DNA of 64,000 nt from positions 62,001 through 126,000 of the forward strand of contig JADJAG010000008.1 in assembly GCA_016704325.1 (NCBI GenBank), in the 5' to 3' direction. Shown piece after piece: positions 44,998 to 54,431 of this stretch (its first letter is position 1; every line of letters begins with the position of its first letter). The position numbers were made by a program, and so were the translations under genes. Origin of the DNA: Chitinophagaceae bacterium (GTDB lineage: Bacteria > Bacteroidota > Bacteroidia > Chitinophagales > UBA10324). The notes below the pieces were generated by a model that was not told the DNA's origin, did not search any database, and saw nothing but the letters and a program-made list of their open reading frames with translations.

Positions 44998-46212
44998 TCA
45001 GTTTGTTAGACCTGACTGTTGTCTAATCATGATCCTCAATTGCTGCCGTAATTTTTTCTGGTTGCATTTTTCCAATACTATTGTATCGCACCCATTGAAT
45101 GTGGCAAATTGACGGAGCTGCTTTCCAAGTGCATTCATCATGGCATCATCTGCAATCAAATCATCTTCAAAGAATAAATTGCGGACATAAAAAACCCGAT
45201 CCTGCCTGTCGGCTTTTGGATCGAGACGGGCAATGAACCGGTCTCCATACAACAATGGCAAGGTGAAATATCCATAGATTCTTTTGTGCTCAGGCAGGTA
45301 GCACTCAATGGTATAATCGAAATCAAATAGCCGTTGCAACCTGCGCCTTTGTATCAGCAGGTTGTCAAATGGTGAAAGGATGTGCACTGATTGCACAATT
45401 GATTGATCAACGGATTCAGGTTCAATTGATGAAAGTCCATAGAATTTTGTCTGTTCATGTCCTTCCAGCTTCAGTTCAACGAGCACTCCTTCCTTCAATA
45501 GTTTTTTGACTGCCCTCTTTATGTATTGATCAAGCGCCCCTCGCTGATAGTACATCTCCTTTTCAGTGATTATGCCATGCGCAGTGATAGCAGCCTGTAC
45601 CAGGTGTTCGGCAAATAATGATTTAGAAGGCATCGCGGTAATGACTCCGGATGGCAATACATTCTCCGTAAGATCATATACCTTTTGAAATCCCTGTCTT
45701 TGGGTTACCATTAGCCTTCCTTCCATAAACAATTGTTCCAATGCACGCTTTGCCGGTTTCCAATTGTACCAGTTGCTCCTTCCATCATCCGGAGTTTCAA
45801 AATCCTTTGACTGAAGCGGACCTTCACGCTTGATTCTGCTGAGTACTTTGCGCTTAATTGATTTATCCTGTTCAAACCAATGAGTACGTCCTTTCAGGTA
45901 TTCTCTTTTCCTGGGCAATGAAAACCGGTAATCCTTCATGGGCAAGTATGAAGCAGCATGGCCCCAGTATTCGAACAGTTGTCGTTCCTGCAATAATTCA
46001 TTCAGCCATCTCACATTGTAGGATGGCATACGGTTCCATAAGATATGATGGTGTGCACGCTCCACTACAGAAAGTGTATCGATCTGCACATAGCCAAGCT
46101 GTTCAATAACCTGTAATGCATCCGCTTTCGAAGTCAATACATGTTGACGGTTCAGCCATTGACTGTGGATGGCCATTGCACGCGCTGTTGCCAATGAAAC
46201 TTTTCTGATCAT
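44998..46212 (-). CDS. ycaQ: YcaQ/AlkX-type DNA glycosylase (HTH_42 winged-helix protein)
   Basis: A 404-aa protein of the HTH_42 superfamily, whose E. coli member YcaQ unhooks interstrand crosslinks and removes N7-alkylguanines. The catalytic motif is QID at residues 43-45 (YVQIDTLSVV), the Q-phi-D form typical of the YcaQ branch rather than the Q-phi-Q of AlkZ. FEYWGHAASYLP follows, as expected. Length equals that of the E. coli protein. It is a single gene on the minus strand. With the AlkD-like gene at 19260 the window carries two alkylation-repair glycosylases. Confidence 0.88.
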   Translation of the reverse strand: MIRKVSLATARAMAIHSQWLNRQHVLTSKADALQVIEQLGYVQIDTLSVVERAHHHILWNRMPSYNVRWLNELLQERQLFEYWGHAASYLPMKDYRFSLPRKREYLKGRTHWFEQDKSIKRKVLSRIKREGPLQSKDFETPDDGRSNWYNWKPAKRALEQLFMEGRLMVTQRQGFQKVYDLTENVLPSGVITAMPSKSLFAEHLVQAAITAHGIITEKEMYYQRGALDQYIKRAVKKLLKEGVLVELKLEGHEQTKFYGLSSIEPESVDQSIVQSVHILSPFDNLLIQRRRLQRLFDFDYTIECYLPEHKRIYGYFTLPLLYGDRFIARLDPKADRQDRVFYVRNLFFEDDLIADDAMMNALGKQLRQFATFNGCDTIVLEKCNQKKLRQQLRIMIRQQSGLTN

Positions 46213-46329
46213 GTTCGTTTTTCCGGTTGGAAAGATAATGGCTTGTTTGCATTCTTAAATACACGAACCCGGTAAGCGTATTGTTTATCATGCAATAATA
46301 TTTTGCAAGAAACCACAGAGAACAAATAC

Positions 46330-47031
46330 TCAGGCAACCACTTTCCTTTTGGACTTGTAGTACAGTGCTTCATAGATTGCCACATTCATCAGCAACATCA
46401 GCATGGAGTAGACGAGATCTTCTACAGGAATGGTTCCAAGCCTGATGCCGGAATTATAAAGGTTATTGTAACTAACGACAGGCAAGGCAGTAAGTATGCC
46501 ATTGATGATTACAAATGGAAGCAAATGAATCAGGTACATGGCGAAAAAAATGGGGAGATAACCAACCTTCCTAAAAAAGACTAAAAACGAAAGCAGCAAA
46601 GCAGTGGAAATGCAGGTAACCGATGTATAGGTTTGCGACCAAAAGGCAATGCCTGCAATAAAAAGAAAAACAATAAGTGGAACAATGAAATAATTAAAGT
46701 GCTTCACCTGAATTCCCCGCAAAACATAATCTTTCAAAACTGCATAGATAAAAAGACATGCATACGGGATACAAATGAAAAACAACAGCTCTTCCAATGG
46801 AAGTCCGCCAATATATACTTTGATAACGTATGCTGAGTTAAAACTCCAGATACCGTGACTGGTAAAAAAATAATCCCATACCAAAAAATAAATCGCGGTA
46901 ATCAGTATGGCAGGCAATGCAAACTTCCACTTTGAATAGAAATTTACCTTGCTTTCAAAACTGAAGAGTAAAGGAAAAAGCAAGGTGCCAACGTTGAGGA
47001 GCAAGTAGGTAAACATATTATTAAAATACAT
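46330..47031 (-). CDS. Lycopene cyclase (CrtYcd-type) membrane protein
   Basis: A 233-aa membrane protein with two tandem lycopene-cyclase domains, fused as in many Bacteroidota and in the fungal CrtYB N-terminus. The first half has the motif PLEELLFF (residues 78-85) and the second has the matching PVEDLVYS (202-209). Such proteins close the beta rings of carotenoids. No other carotenoid gene (crtB, crtI, crtZ) is in the window, so the gene is separated from the rest of the pathway. The start may be the second Met at 47016, which fits the family better. Confidence 0.88.
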   Translation of the reverse strand: MYFNNMFTYLLLNVGTLLFPLLFSFESKVNFYSKWKFALPAILITAIYFLVWDYFFTSHGIWSFNSAYVIKVYIGGLPLEELLFFICIPYACLFIYAVLKDYVLRGIQVKHFNYFIVPLIVFLFIAGIAFWSQTYTSVTCISTALLLSFLVFFRKVGYLPIFFAMYLIHLLPFVIINGILTALPVVSYNNLYNSGIRLGTIPVEDLVYSMLMLLMNVAIYEALYYKSKRKVVA

Positions 47032-47121
47032 TTATGAATAGTAGAAATAATGTCATCATTGCCTCTAATAGCTTATGGAACATACTCTTCGATTGCGGTT
47101 TGCCAATTTCATTATAACTAT

Positions 47122-48288
47122 TTACAGTTGTTGCAATAATTCCTCCGCTTTTTCGCGGTAGGAGCCTTGCAGCTTTATCACCTTTTCCAGCATTTTAGCT
47201 GCTTCTTTCTTATCCCCTTTTTGTACATAAGCAAGGGCCTGGTACCACAATGATGCTTCATAGTAAGTACTGCTCTTTTTATTTTCCAGTTTTTTCAATT
47301 TGGACAGCGCCTCCTCGGCATTGCCTGCAGCGAGATAACTTACACCTGCATAAAAAAGAGCTTGCTCATTTGCCGGATCCGTTGCCAATACCTTATCAAA
47401 ATCATCATTTGCAGCCGGATAATTGCCTGCTTCGTAAAGCTTCATTGCTTCCGCTAAGATGGGTCCTGATTCCGGATACTTCAACATATCTGCTTTCTTT
47501 TCAGTCATTTCCATTTCGCTTAGCGAAACTCCCTCCGTAGATTTTGTTGCCGCTGCAGATGGCTGCTGCGCCTTCGGCTCATTACTCTTGTTGGATTTAA
47601 CATCGGGTTGAATGACAGTCTCATTAAAACTCTGTTTATCCTGTTCTTGCAGCTGTTCATTTACTGACATATCTGCTGATGGCGCAACCTGTACTTCATC
47701 GCTTTCTGCCAGAGTTGATGCCGCTTCTTCCTCCACCGTGGTAAAGTCATGAACAACCGGCAGTTCATCCTTTTCTGCAGGAGGTAATGGTTTAATATTG
47801 GTTTCATTATTTGAAATAGCCGGAGATTCTACCGGTTTGGTTTGCTTTGTTTCACCAATGGCCGTTGCTTCATCAATTATTGAGGCACTTTCAGGAGCCG
47901 GCGCAGGATAAGGCTCTAACTCATCGGTAAACAGTTTTTCTGTTGAATTGTTGAACCGGTCATTCACCATCCAAATTCCGGCAGAGAGGATCAATATGGC
48001 AGCGGCAGCCTGCGCCCACCTTAGCCAGCTATGTATGGGCCGTATTTTTACGTTGATCTTCCGGTTAATGCGTTCTTGAATGGCTTGCAGGTCTGCATTG
48101 ATCTTATCAGGATTTTCCACTTTCATCATCCCTTCCACAGCATCTGACAGAAACGGATCATCTGCCATCGCTTCTTCAATTTGGCGTTGTTCTTCCGGTG
48201 TAGCCAGTCCCCTGGCGTAGCGGACCAGCATTTCCTCCGGTACTTCCCCATGTTGACCTGAAAATATTTTATCGGCGTTGCGCTGCAT
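47122..48288 (-). CDS. Anti-sigma-factor-like membrane protein with C-terminal TPR repeats
   Basis: A 388-aa protein. The N-terminus (residues 1-85) has the LVRYARGLATPEEQRQIEEAM pattern of Bacteroidota zinc-less anti-sigma domains (only its ends LVRYARG and EEQRQIEE are needed to recognise it). One transmembrane helix lies at about 88-108. A Pro/Glu-rich periplasmic linker (about 115-260) leads to three or four TPR units (about 275-385). Its start overlaps the upstream sigma-factor gene by 20 bp, so it probably holds that sigma factor inactive until an envelope signal arrives. Confidence 0.85.
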   Translation of the reverse strand: MQRNADKIFSGQHGEVPEEMLVRYARGLATPEEQRQIEEAMADDPFLSDAVEGMMKVENPDKINADLQAIQERINRKINVKIRPIHSWLRWAQAAAAILILSAGIWMVNDRFNNSTEKLFTDELEPYPAPAPESASIIDEATAIGETKQTKPVESPAISNNETNIKPLPPAEKDELPVVHDFTTVEEEAASTLAESDEVQVAPSADMSVNEQLQEQDKQSFNETVIQPDVKSNKSNEPKAQQPSAAATKSTEGVSLSEMEMTEKKADMLKYPESGPILAEAMKLYEAGNYPAANDDFDKVLATDPANEQALFYAGVSYLAAGNAEEALSKLKKLENKKSSTYYEASLWYQALAYVQKGDKKEAAKMLEKVIKLQGSYREKAEELLQQL

Positions 48289-48916
48289 GCTGCCTGCTTA
48301 TGATGTTTTTTAGATTGCGTTTCCCATTCTGAATGAAGCTCTTCACCTGTTTAAAATCAAATCCTGTTGCTGCCATTACCTGCTGATAGCTCTGTTCCTG
48401 CAGGTAAAACAACTCAATGCAGGTTCGTTGGTCTGGCGGCAATTGGCGGATGGCTGCTTCCACACCCAACAACTGCCCTTCCTTATTTGGTTCATTATCA
48501 AGATGCAGGTTGACATCCCATTCCATAAATGCTACCAGTTCCTCTTGCAGTTCCGGACGCTTTTCAATTCTCGTCTTGTCCTTCCTGAACTGCATCAGGC
48601 AATAATTCTTTGCAACCTGGTGAAGCCAGCCCCTGAAATGCGCTACCTCATGCTTCTTAAGGTCAACAAGTAGCTTGATGAAAATTTCCTCTGTGGCATC
48701 CTTGCTGTCTTCTGTATTCTCAAGGTACTTCATACAAACACCATACACAAGATGCAAATACCGTTTATACAACTCTCCGACAAAAAGGTTGTTGCCCGTT
48801 AGCCGGTAATTTGATACCAGCTCTCCATCAGATAAAGATTGAATGTTTTCCGGCAACGACAAATTCAAGGGATATGAACTGCAAATAAAGCAAACGGAAT
48901 CAATTTCGCCTTTCAA
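48269..48916 (-). CDS. ECF-type RNA polymerase sigma factor
   Basis: A sigma-70 family factor of up to 215 aa. Region 2 is at about residues 45-115 (LVYGVCMKYLENTEDSKDATEEIF) and region 4 at about 155-210 (LPPDQRTCIELFYLQEQSYQQVMA, then FDFKQVKSFIQNGKRNL). No ATG exists in frame before region 2; an in-frame TGA lies two codons before the TTG at 48916, so the start must be this TTG or an internal TTG near 48868. It is followed by its likely anti-sigma gene with 20-bp overlap. Confidence 0.88.
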   Translation of the reverse strand: MKGEIDSVCFICSSYPLNLSLPENIQSLSDGELVSNYRLTGNNLFVGELYKRYLHLVYGVCMKYLENTEDSKDATEEIFIKLLVDLKKHEVAHFRGWLHQVAKNYCLMQFRKDKTRIEKRPELQEELVAFMEWDVNLHLDNEPNKEGQLLGVEAAIRQLPPDQRTCIELFYLQEQSYQQVMAATGFDFKQVKSFIQNGKRNLKNIISRQHAAQRR

Positions 48917-48978
48917 GATTCAGTCAGGAATCGGAAACACATATCATGCCCAGGTACCAATACCTGCACAAAGTACTT

Positions 48979-49743
48979 TCAGAGAGCCAGCTGCAATTCA
49001 ATCGGGCAGTGGTCGCTGCCCATTACCTGCATGTGGATAGCGGCATTGGTAACCATAGGCCTTGTCTCCTTAGAAACAAAAAAATAATCAATGCGCCAGC
49101 CTACATTCCGTTCCCTGGCTCGTGTGATCTGATCCCAGTACGTGTACCATTCCGGCTGCTGGTTAAACTCCCTGAACGTATCTATATACCCCATCTCCAC
49201 GATCTTATCCATCCAGCTTCGTTCTTCAGGAAGAAAGCCACTGGTTTTTACATTTTCCTTCGGCCTGGCAAGGTCAATTTCCTTATGAGCGGTATTGTAA
49301 TCACCGCAAACAATGATTCTCTTATTTTGAAGTCGCACTGATTCCGCACGGCGAAATAAGGCATCATAAAAATCAAGTTTGTATTTCACGCGCTCCGGTC
49401 CTCTTCCACCATTGGGAAAATAGACATTAAACAAAACGAATTTTTCAAACTCCATTTCAATTACACGGCCTTCAGAGTCGAAATATGGATCACCCAATCC
49501 ATTCTGAACATTCAATGGTGTATGCTGCGTATAGATGGCTACACCGGAATAACCTTTTTTCTCGGCAGAATTAAAGTAGCACTTGTAATCTTCGAAATGG
49601 AGGATCTCGTGATCGAGCTGCTCCACCTGGGCTTTCGTTTCCTGCAGGCATAAGATGTCAGGTGCTTCAGCAGAGAACCAATCCGGAAATCCCTTTTTCC
49701 AGGCTGCCCGTATCCCGTTTATATTCCAGCAAAGTATACGCAT
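48979..49743 (-). CDS. xth: Exodeoxyribonuclease III
   Basis: A 254-aa AP endonuclease and 3'-exonuclease of base-excision repair. Family motifs are all present: CWNINGIRAAWKKG at the N-terminus, LCLQETKAQ (metal-binding Glu), GDYNTAHKEIDLARP, WRIDYFFVS and GSDHCPIELQL (catalytic His) at the end. I chose the ATG of MRILCWN; an ATG five codons upstream (49758) is also possible. It is transcribed away from csaA. Confidence 0.95.
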   Translation of the reverse strand: MRILCWNINGIRAAWKKGFPDWFSAEAPDILCLQETKAQVEQLDHEILHFEDYKCYFNSAEKKGYSGVAIYTQHTPLNVQNGLGDPYFDSEGRVIEMEFEKFVLFNVYFPNGGRGPERVKYKLDFYDALFRRAESVRLQNKRIIVCGDYNTAHKEIDLARPKENVKTSGFLPEERSWMDKIVEMGYIDTFREFNQQPEWYTYWDQITRARERNVGWRIDYFFVSKETRPMVTNAAIHMQVMGSDHCPIELQLAL

Positions 49744-49881
49744 TTTATTGGCCGACATTTTTAGTTTTTTTGGTGGAAGTTATTCTGTTGCCTTCTCACA
49801 TTGTAGTTTGAAGCGTTTCAAAAGTAAGAAAATATTAAAGCAATCATTTCTACTTATTAACTTCCCGCTAAAAGCGGAATC

Positions 49882-50211
49882 ATGATCACCTGGCAAGATT
49901 TTGAAAAACTGGAAATGCATGTGGGAACCATTATCAATGTGGAAGATTTCCCGAAGGCTAAAAAACCTGCTTACCAACTTACCATTGACTTTGGTGCATT
50001 GGGACTTCGCAAATCTTCCGCACAGTTGACGGCACTCTATTCGAAGGAAGACCTGGTAGATAAGCAGGTGATTGCGGTGCTTAATTTCCCGGTAAAAAAA
50101 ATCGCAGATTTTTTATCTGAATGTCTTGTGCTTGGAGCCATTCGGGAAGATGGTGCAGTAATTCTTTTGCAACCTGATCGAAATGCGGCCAATGGTTTGC
50201 GGATTGGTTGA
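49882..50211 (+). CDS. csaA: CsaA-like tRNA-binding-domain protein
   Basis: A 109-aa homodimer-forming OB-fold protein. The tRNA_bind domain spans most of the chain: FEKLEMHVGTIINVEDFP at the start, LTALYSKEDLVDKQVIAVLNFP in the middle and the closing DGAVILLQPDRNAANGLRIG. Only short key parts such as MHVGTI and VIAVLNFP are needed for the family call. CsaA has been described as an export-related chaperone in Bacillus; its tRNA-binding role is likely also retained. It converges with the radical SAM gene, 27 bp apart. Confidence 0.93.
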   Translation: MITWQDFEKLEMHVGTIINVEDFPKAKKPAYQLTIDFGALGLRKSSAQLTALYSKEDLVDKQVIAVLNFPVKKIADFLSECLVLGAIREDGAVILLQPDRNAANGLRIG

Positions 50212-50238
50212 ACACGAAACCGTTCTTGCTTGCTTCAT

Positions 50239-51318
50239 TCAAAAAAGACTTAGCTGTGCCTTCGGTTCTGAATTATCGAATAAGGTATAGTCAAGTGCTG
50301 GAAAAACCCGACCTGCAAAGTACCTTGCTTTCGACAATTCAAAAAGCCGCCGGATGGATGATGCAAACTCCCCTTCCCCTTTCATTCTAATACCAAAACG
50401 ACTGTCTCCCAATTGCCCGCCATGCATGGAGGCAACCTGGTTCAATACTTTTTCCGCCCTATCAGGAAGGTTCTTAAAGATCCAGTCTTTGAAAACAATG
50501 CCCACATCTCCGTTCAACCTTACCATTCCATAATGAGCTGTCAATGCGCCGGCATTAGCAGAAGCCTCCAATATCGAAGGTATCTCCTCGCTGTTAATAG
50601 AAGGAATTATGGGTGATACATTTATATTGACAGGAACACCCTTTGCAGAGAGCATTTGCACAACATCCAGTCTGCGTTTTGCGGCAGCAGTGCGTGGTTC
50701 CATTAACAACCTCATCTTTTCATCAAGGGTAGTAATGGATATAGTCACATTCACCAGCTTCATAGAAGACATCTCCGTAAGCAGGTCGAGGTCACGAAGT
50801 ATCAATGCATTTTTTGTGATGATACTAACCGGATGCTTATATTTTAATAACACCTGCAACATGCGCCTGGTGATCTGCATTTTACGTTCCAATGGCTGAT
50901 AACAATCGGTGTTACCGGAAAGCATGATCGACTGCGCAACATGCTTCGACTTTCGTAATTCCTTTTCAAGCAATTCAGGTGCAGTAGGTTTCGCAATAAT
51001 CTTACTTTCAAAATCCAAACCTGCATTAAATCCCCAGTAGGTGTGTGTATTTCTTGCGTAGCAGTAAATGCAGCCATGCTCACATCCCTGGTAAGGATTC
51101 ATGGAATATTCCATGCCAAGATCCGGGCTGTCTACTTTATTCAGGATCTTCTTCGGATGCTCTTGATAAACCTGTGTGGACGGGCTTGAGATCAGTGGTT
51201 CATCCAACCCTTCCATGTGCTCTGCAACATACTCCTGTTGCAAGAACCTGTTTTTGGGTTTTAGTTGCGCACCTCTTCCTTTAAAGTAGCTATCCGGTGA
51301 TTGTTTGACTGGTTGCAA
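50239..51318 (-). CDS. PA0069-family radical SAM protein
   Basis: A 359-aa iron-sulphur enzyme of the SplB-like radical SAM group. The cluster motif is CEHGCIYC with Cys at 79, 83 and 86. FKGRGAQLKPKNRF at residues 12-25 and NPYQGCEHGC are typical of the PA0069 subfamily. The fold includes SIITKNALILRDLDLL and NINVSPIIPSIN. Function is unknown, though relatives act on DNA photoproducts. The start is TTG: a TAG lies five codons upstream, and the first ATG would delete the conserved RGA segment. Confidence 0.9.
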   Translation of the reverse strand: MQPVKQSPDSYFKGRGAQLKPKNRFLQQEYVAEHMEGLDEPLISSPSTQVYQEHPKKILNKVDSPDLGMEYSMNPYQGCEHGCIYCYARNTHTYWGFNAGLDFESKIIAKPTAPELLEKELRKSKHVAQSIMLSGNTDCYQPLERKMQITRRMLQVLLKYKHPVSIITKNALILRDLDLLTEMSSMKLVNVTISITTLDEKMRLLMEPRTAAAKRRLDVVQMLSAKGVPVNINVSPIIPSINSEEIPSILEASANAGALTAHYGMVRLNGDVGIVFKDWIFKNLPDRAEKVLNQVASMHGGQLGDSRFGIRMKGEGEFASSIRRLFELSKARYFAGRVFPALDYTLFDNSEPKAQLSLF

Positions 51319-51745
51319 TATGATCTGGATCTATTCATTCAATGTATAAAATTTAATGCATTCAAATGGCACTTTTTTTTGAAAGCGTACCCAATTGTCG
51401 CGATTCAAGACATTATCTTAAAATGGCCTACTATAATTTGTGCGCATAGACCAAAGCTCGCAGAACCTGATTGAGCAGTTTTTCTTTACGGGCTATTCGA
51501 CCTTTGCGAGACAATCATTCCAATTGAAACATGATCTCTTTGTGATGAACAGTTCTATATAACAAAATATTTCAACAGTACCTGCGCGACTTTGAAATGT
51601 ATTGAGTATTGAGTATTGAGTAACAACACTCAATATTCAATTTCCAATTTGTCGTACACCCGATTGAAGGCAATACCATTGAACCTGGTATGTTCTATTT
51701 CAGTTCTTTTTTTTGCATTTTCCTGCCAATCACTATTTTGCATTT
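51319..51745. other. Intergenic stretch with a terminal-repeat element relic
   Basis: Divergent region between the radical SAM and TMTC-like genes. 51620-51661 carries the right end of the terminal-repeat family. Upstream (51360-51600) I see no gene and no left end. Confidence 0.45.
51620..51661. mobile_element. Right-end relic of the terminal-repeat element
   Basis: About 37 bp identical to the right end of the 61505-61788 copy, ending TGTCGTACACCC at 51650-51661, preceded by ATTGAGT heptamers (51600-51620). The left terminus is missing, so it is a truncated copy. Confidence 0.6.
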
Positions 51746-53839
51746 GTGAAAAAACGGCTACCTCCACAAGCTCCTACTCCAACTGTTTCCGGCAGCAATA
51801 ATCATCCAAAAAAGTTGCAGCGCTCTCTAATGGTCATTTGTGGCATGCTGGCCATATTATTATATGCCAATACGATTACGCACGATTATGTGTTGGACGA
51901 TGATATGGCCATCGTAAAAAACACTTTTGTTCAGGAAGGAATTTCTGCCATACCAAAGATATTCACTACACCCTACCGTGCCGGCTTCAGCGACCGCAAT
52001 GAAGGATTGTACCGGCCATTATCAATTGCTTTGTTTGCCGCGCAATGGCAATTGGCTCCGGGAAATGCGCAGGTTGGCCATTTAATTAATGTCTTGCTTT
52101 ACGCACTTACTGCTATCCTGCTTTTTGTAACCCTATCCTTATTTTTTGCAGACAAAAACCCGCTGTTTCCATTTGTTATCACCTTGCTTTTTATTGCCCA
52201 TCCCCTTCATACGGAAGTGGTAGCCAACATAAAAAGCAGTGATGAAATCTTATGCTTTCTTTTTTGCCTGGTTGCGCTCTGGTCATCATTGAAATATGGA
52301 AAACAGGAGAAAATAAAATACCTGGTCCTTGCAGGCTTCAGTACTTTTCTTGCTTTGTTATCCAAAGAAACCGGCGTCACCCTTTTGGTTATGGCTCCAT
52401 TAACTGTATATTTTTTCTCTGCTGTCTCTGTTAAGAAATGCTTGATGACAGCTATACCGGTCATTCTTGCTTTTTTTGTATATCTGGCTATCAGGGTCAG
52501 CGTACTTTCAGGTGTCAGTAATCTTGATGAAATTTTACTAATCAACAACAGCCTTGTTGCTGCCGAGGAAGATACACTCACCAGGCTGGCCACTTCCATT
52601 TTCATTATTGGAAAATATTTCAGTCTGTTAGCACTGCCTTATCCATTGTGTTACGATTACTCTTACAATACGATTGCTTTACTTCCATTTGGAAATCCAA
52701 AAGTATTGCTCTCCCTGTCAATAATCATTGCAATTATTGTATTTGCCCTTAGCCGCTTAAAATCGAGAGATCCAATTGCCTGGGCTTTAATTTTTATTGG
52801 AGCAACGCTCTCGCCGGTAGCTAATATATTTTTCATTATTGAGGCCACCATGGGAGAACGGTTTCTTTATATGCCGGTTTTGGGATTCAGCATGATCATC
52901 GCATTGCTGCTTACAAAGTTGTTTAAGCGTTCAGTGGATATAAATACCAATCACAGCACTGCCGGTTTTATAAAAACAAATAGTGGTCTCCTTGCAATGG
53001 TCACAATAGTCGTAGTCATCTATGGAACAGTTACTGTTGTTAGAAATACTGCATGGAAAGACAACCTCACCCTGGTGAAGACCGATGTGCAGACACATCC
53101 AAACAGCGTGCGCATACGTTACGCCTATGGTAGTATCCTGGTTATGGAAAAGGCACTGAACGAAAAAAATGAAACCCGGAAGAAGCAACTGTTACTGGAA
53201 GGCACGCAGCAACTGGTTGAAGCCGTGAGGATATTGCCAGATTATGGTGATGCATGGTTCAACCTTGGTATGGGATATAAAGAACTCGAGGATTACAAAA
53301 AGGCGATTGCCTGTTTCGAAAATGCAGAAGCTCATATGGTGAAAACAAATGCCACATTTTATGTAGCTGCCGGAATTGCATATGGTGAAGATGGACAGTA
53401 CGAAAAGGCAATTCAGGAGCTCCAAAAAGCCATTGACCTCGACAGTAGCGGATATGATGCATACAATAATATCGGGCTGTACTATTCAAGAACAGGCAAT
53501 TATTCAATGTCTTTTCAAATGCTGAATAAGGCCATTCAACTTAATCCAAATGATGATCATGCCTACTACAATATGGGGAATACCTATGCCGCGATGAATG
53601 ATTTTACAAATGCCCTTTCTTTTTATAAAAAGGCACTGTCACTCAACCCGGCTTCAGACATTGCGTGGGTAAATCTTGGGAACTGCTATGGTGTGCTTAA
53701 AGATTATCCAAATGCATTGCTTGCTTTTGAAAAAGCATTGCAGGCTAACCCGTCAAATGAACTGGCCCGCTTCAACATAGGCACTACCTATTTTATGCTT
53801 GGAGATTCTGTGAACGGGAGAAAATACATACCTGATTAG
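51746..53839 (+). CDS. TMTC-like membrane protein with C-terminal TPR repeats
   Basis: About 697 aa. Roughly ten transmembrane helices (residues about 30-435) have the GT-C-type first loop with an acidic cluster DYVLDDDMAIVKN and later NEGLYRPLSI. Helical TPR units follow from about 500 to the end (YNNIGLYYSRTGNYSMSFQM, YYNMGNTYAAMNDFTNALSF). This order matches eukaryotic TMTC O-mannosyltransferases and bacterial relatives. The start is uncertain: I use GTG at 51746 (MKKRLPPQAP); a TTG lies at 51713. Substrate unknown. Confidence 0.82.
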   Translation: MKKRLPPQAPTPTVSGSNNHPKKLQRSLMVICGMLAILLYANTITHDYVLDDDMAIVKNTFVQEGISAIPKIFTTPYRAGFSDRNEGLYRPLSIALFAAQWQLAPGNAQVGHLINVLLYALTAILLFVTLSLFFADKNPLFPFVITLLFIAHPLHTEVVANIKSSDEILCFLFCLVALWSSLKYGKQEKIKYLVLAGFSTFLALLSKETGVTLLVMAPLTVYFFSAVSVKKCLMTAIPVILAFFVYLAIRVSVLSGVSNLDEILLINNSLVAAEEDTLTRLATSIFIIGKYFSLLALPYPLCYDYSYNTIALLPFGNPKVLLSLSIIIAIIVFALSRLKSRDPIAWALIFIGATLSPVANIFFIIEATMGERFLYMPVLGFSMIIALLLTKLFKRSVDINTNHSTAGFIKTNSGLLAMVTIVVVIYGTVTVVRNTAWKDNLTLVKTDVQTHPNSVRIRYAYGSILVMEKALNEKNETRKKQLLLEGTQQLVEAVRILPDYGDAWFNLGMGYKELEDYKKAIACFENAEAHMVKTNATFYVAAGIAYGEDGQYEKAIQELQKAIDLDSSGYDAYNNIGLYYSRTGNYSMSFQMLNKAIQLNPNDDHAYYNMGNTYAAMNDFTNALSFYKKALSLNPASDIAWVNLGNCYGVLKDYPNALLAFEKALQANPSNELARFNIGTTYFMLGDSVNGRKYIPD

Positions 53840-53942
53840 AAACGTTCTGAAATATTTATTAAAGTACTTTTCCTAGCATTTTCTTCCGTGATTCAGGATA
53901 CATCACAGCATTTTGGGTAGTTGTTCAGTGTATGTCCACAAC

Positions 53943-53979
53943 TTTTGGGATAGATCTGCATACTATCTTGTAAATTTAG
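53943..53979 (+). promoter_or_regulatory. Candidate promoter of the MerR gene
   Basis: TTTTG (53943-53947), a 23-bp spacer and TAAATTTAG (53971-53979) resemble the TTTG / TAnnTTTG consensus, 17 bp before the ATG. The short leader makes this tentative. Confidence 0.35.
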
Positions 53980-53996
53980 CGGTAAATAAAGCGGCA

Positions 53997-54398
53997 ATGA
54001 CGGAAGACAGCAGCTCCGACAAATATTATTTCTCGATAGGTGAAGTGGCTAAGATGTTTAATCTTTCCATTTCCAATATCCGTTTCTGGGAACAGGAATT
54101 TGAAATATTACGACCCAAGAAAAACAGGAAAGGCGACCGTTTCTTTACCAGGCAGGATATTGAAAACCTGAAGATCATTCACCATTTGCTTAAAGAAAAA
54201 GGATACACCATTGAAGGCGCCAGGAAAAAACTCCTGCAAAATCCTGATCAGGTTACAGAACGAGTGGCCATGATTGATTCGTTGAAAAAGATCAGGTCGT
54301 TTCTCGTCAGCCTTAAAGAGCAATTTGACAATAAAGACCCCGGCATACAAGAACCAACCGATATTACACCATTGAGTTATCCGGTGAAAGAAGAATAA
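53997..54398 (+). CDS. MerR-family transcriptional regulator
   Basis: A 133-aa regulator from the ATG at 53997; the longer frame has no usable ATG start. The N-terminal winged helix is clear: YFSIGEVAKMFNLSISNIRFWEQEF (key residues IGEVAKMF and IRFWE) and RFFTRQDIENLKIIHHLL. A short coiled C-terminus follows. No metal-binding Cys is visible, so this looks like the MlrA-like or housekeeping MerR group widespread in the phylum rather than a metal sensor. It is the downstream neighbour of the TMTC-like gene and converges on the Wzi/RemB-like gene. Confidence 0.9.
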   Translation: MTEDSSSDKYYFSIGEVAKMFNLSISNIRFWEQEFEILRPKKNRKGDRFFTRQDIENLKIIHHLLKEKGYTIEGARKKLLQNPDQVTERVAMIDSLKKIRSFLVSLKEQFDNKDPGIQEPTDITPLSYPVKEE

Positions 54399-54431
54399 AA
54401 ATACTCCTTTGAAAGTTATCCTTATTGTATA

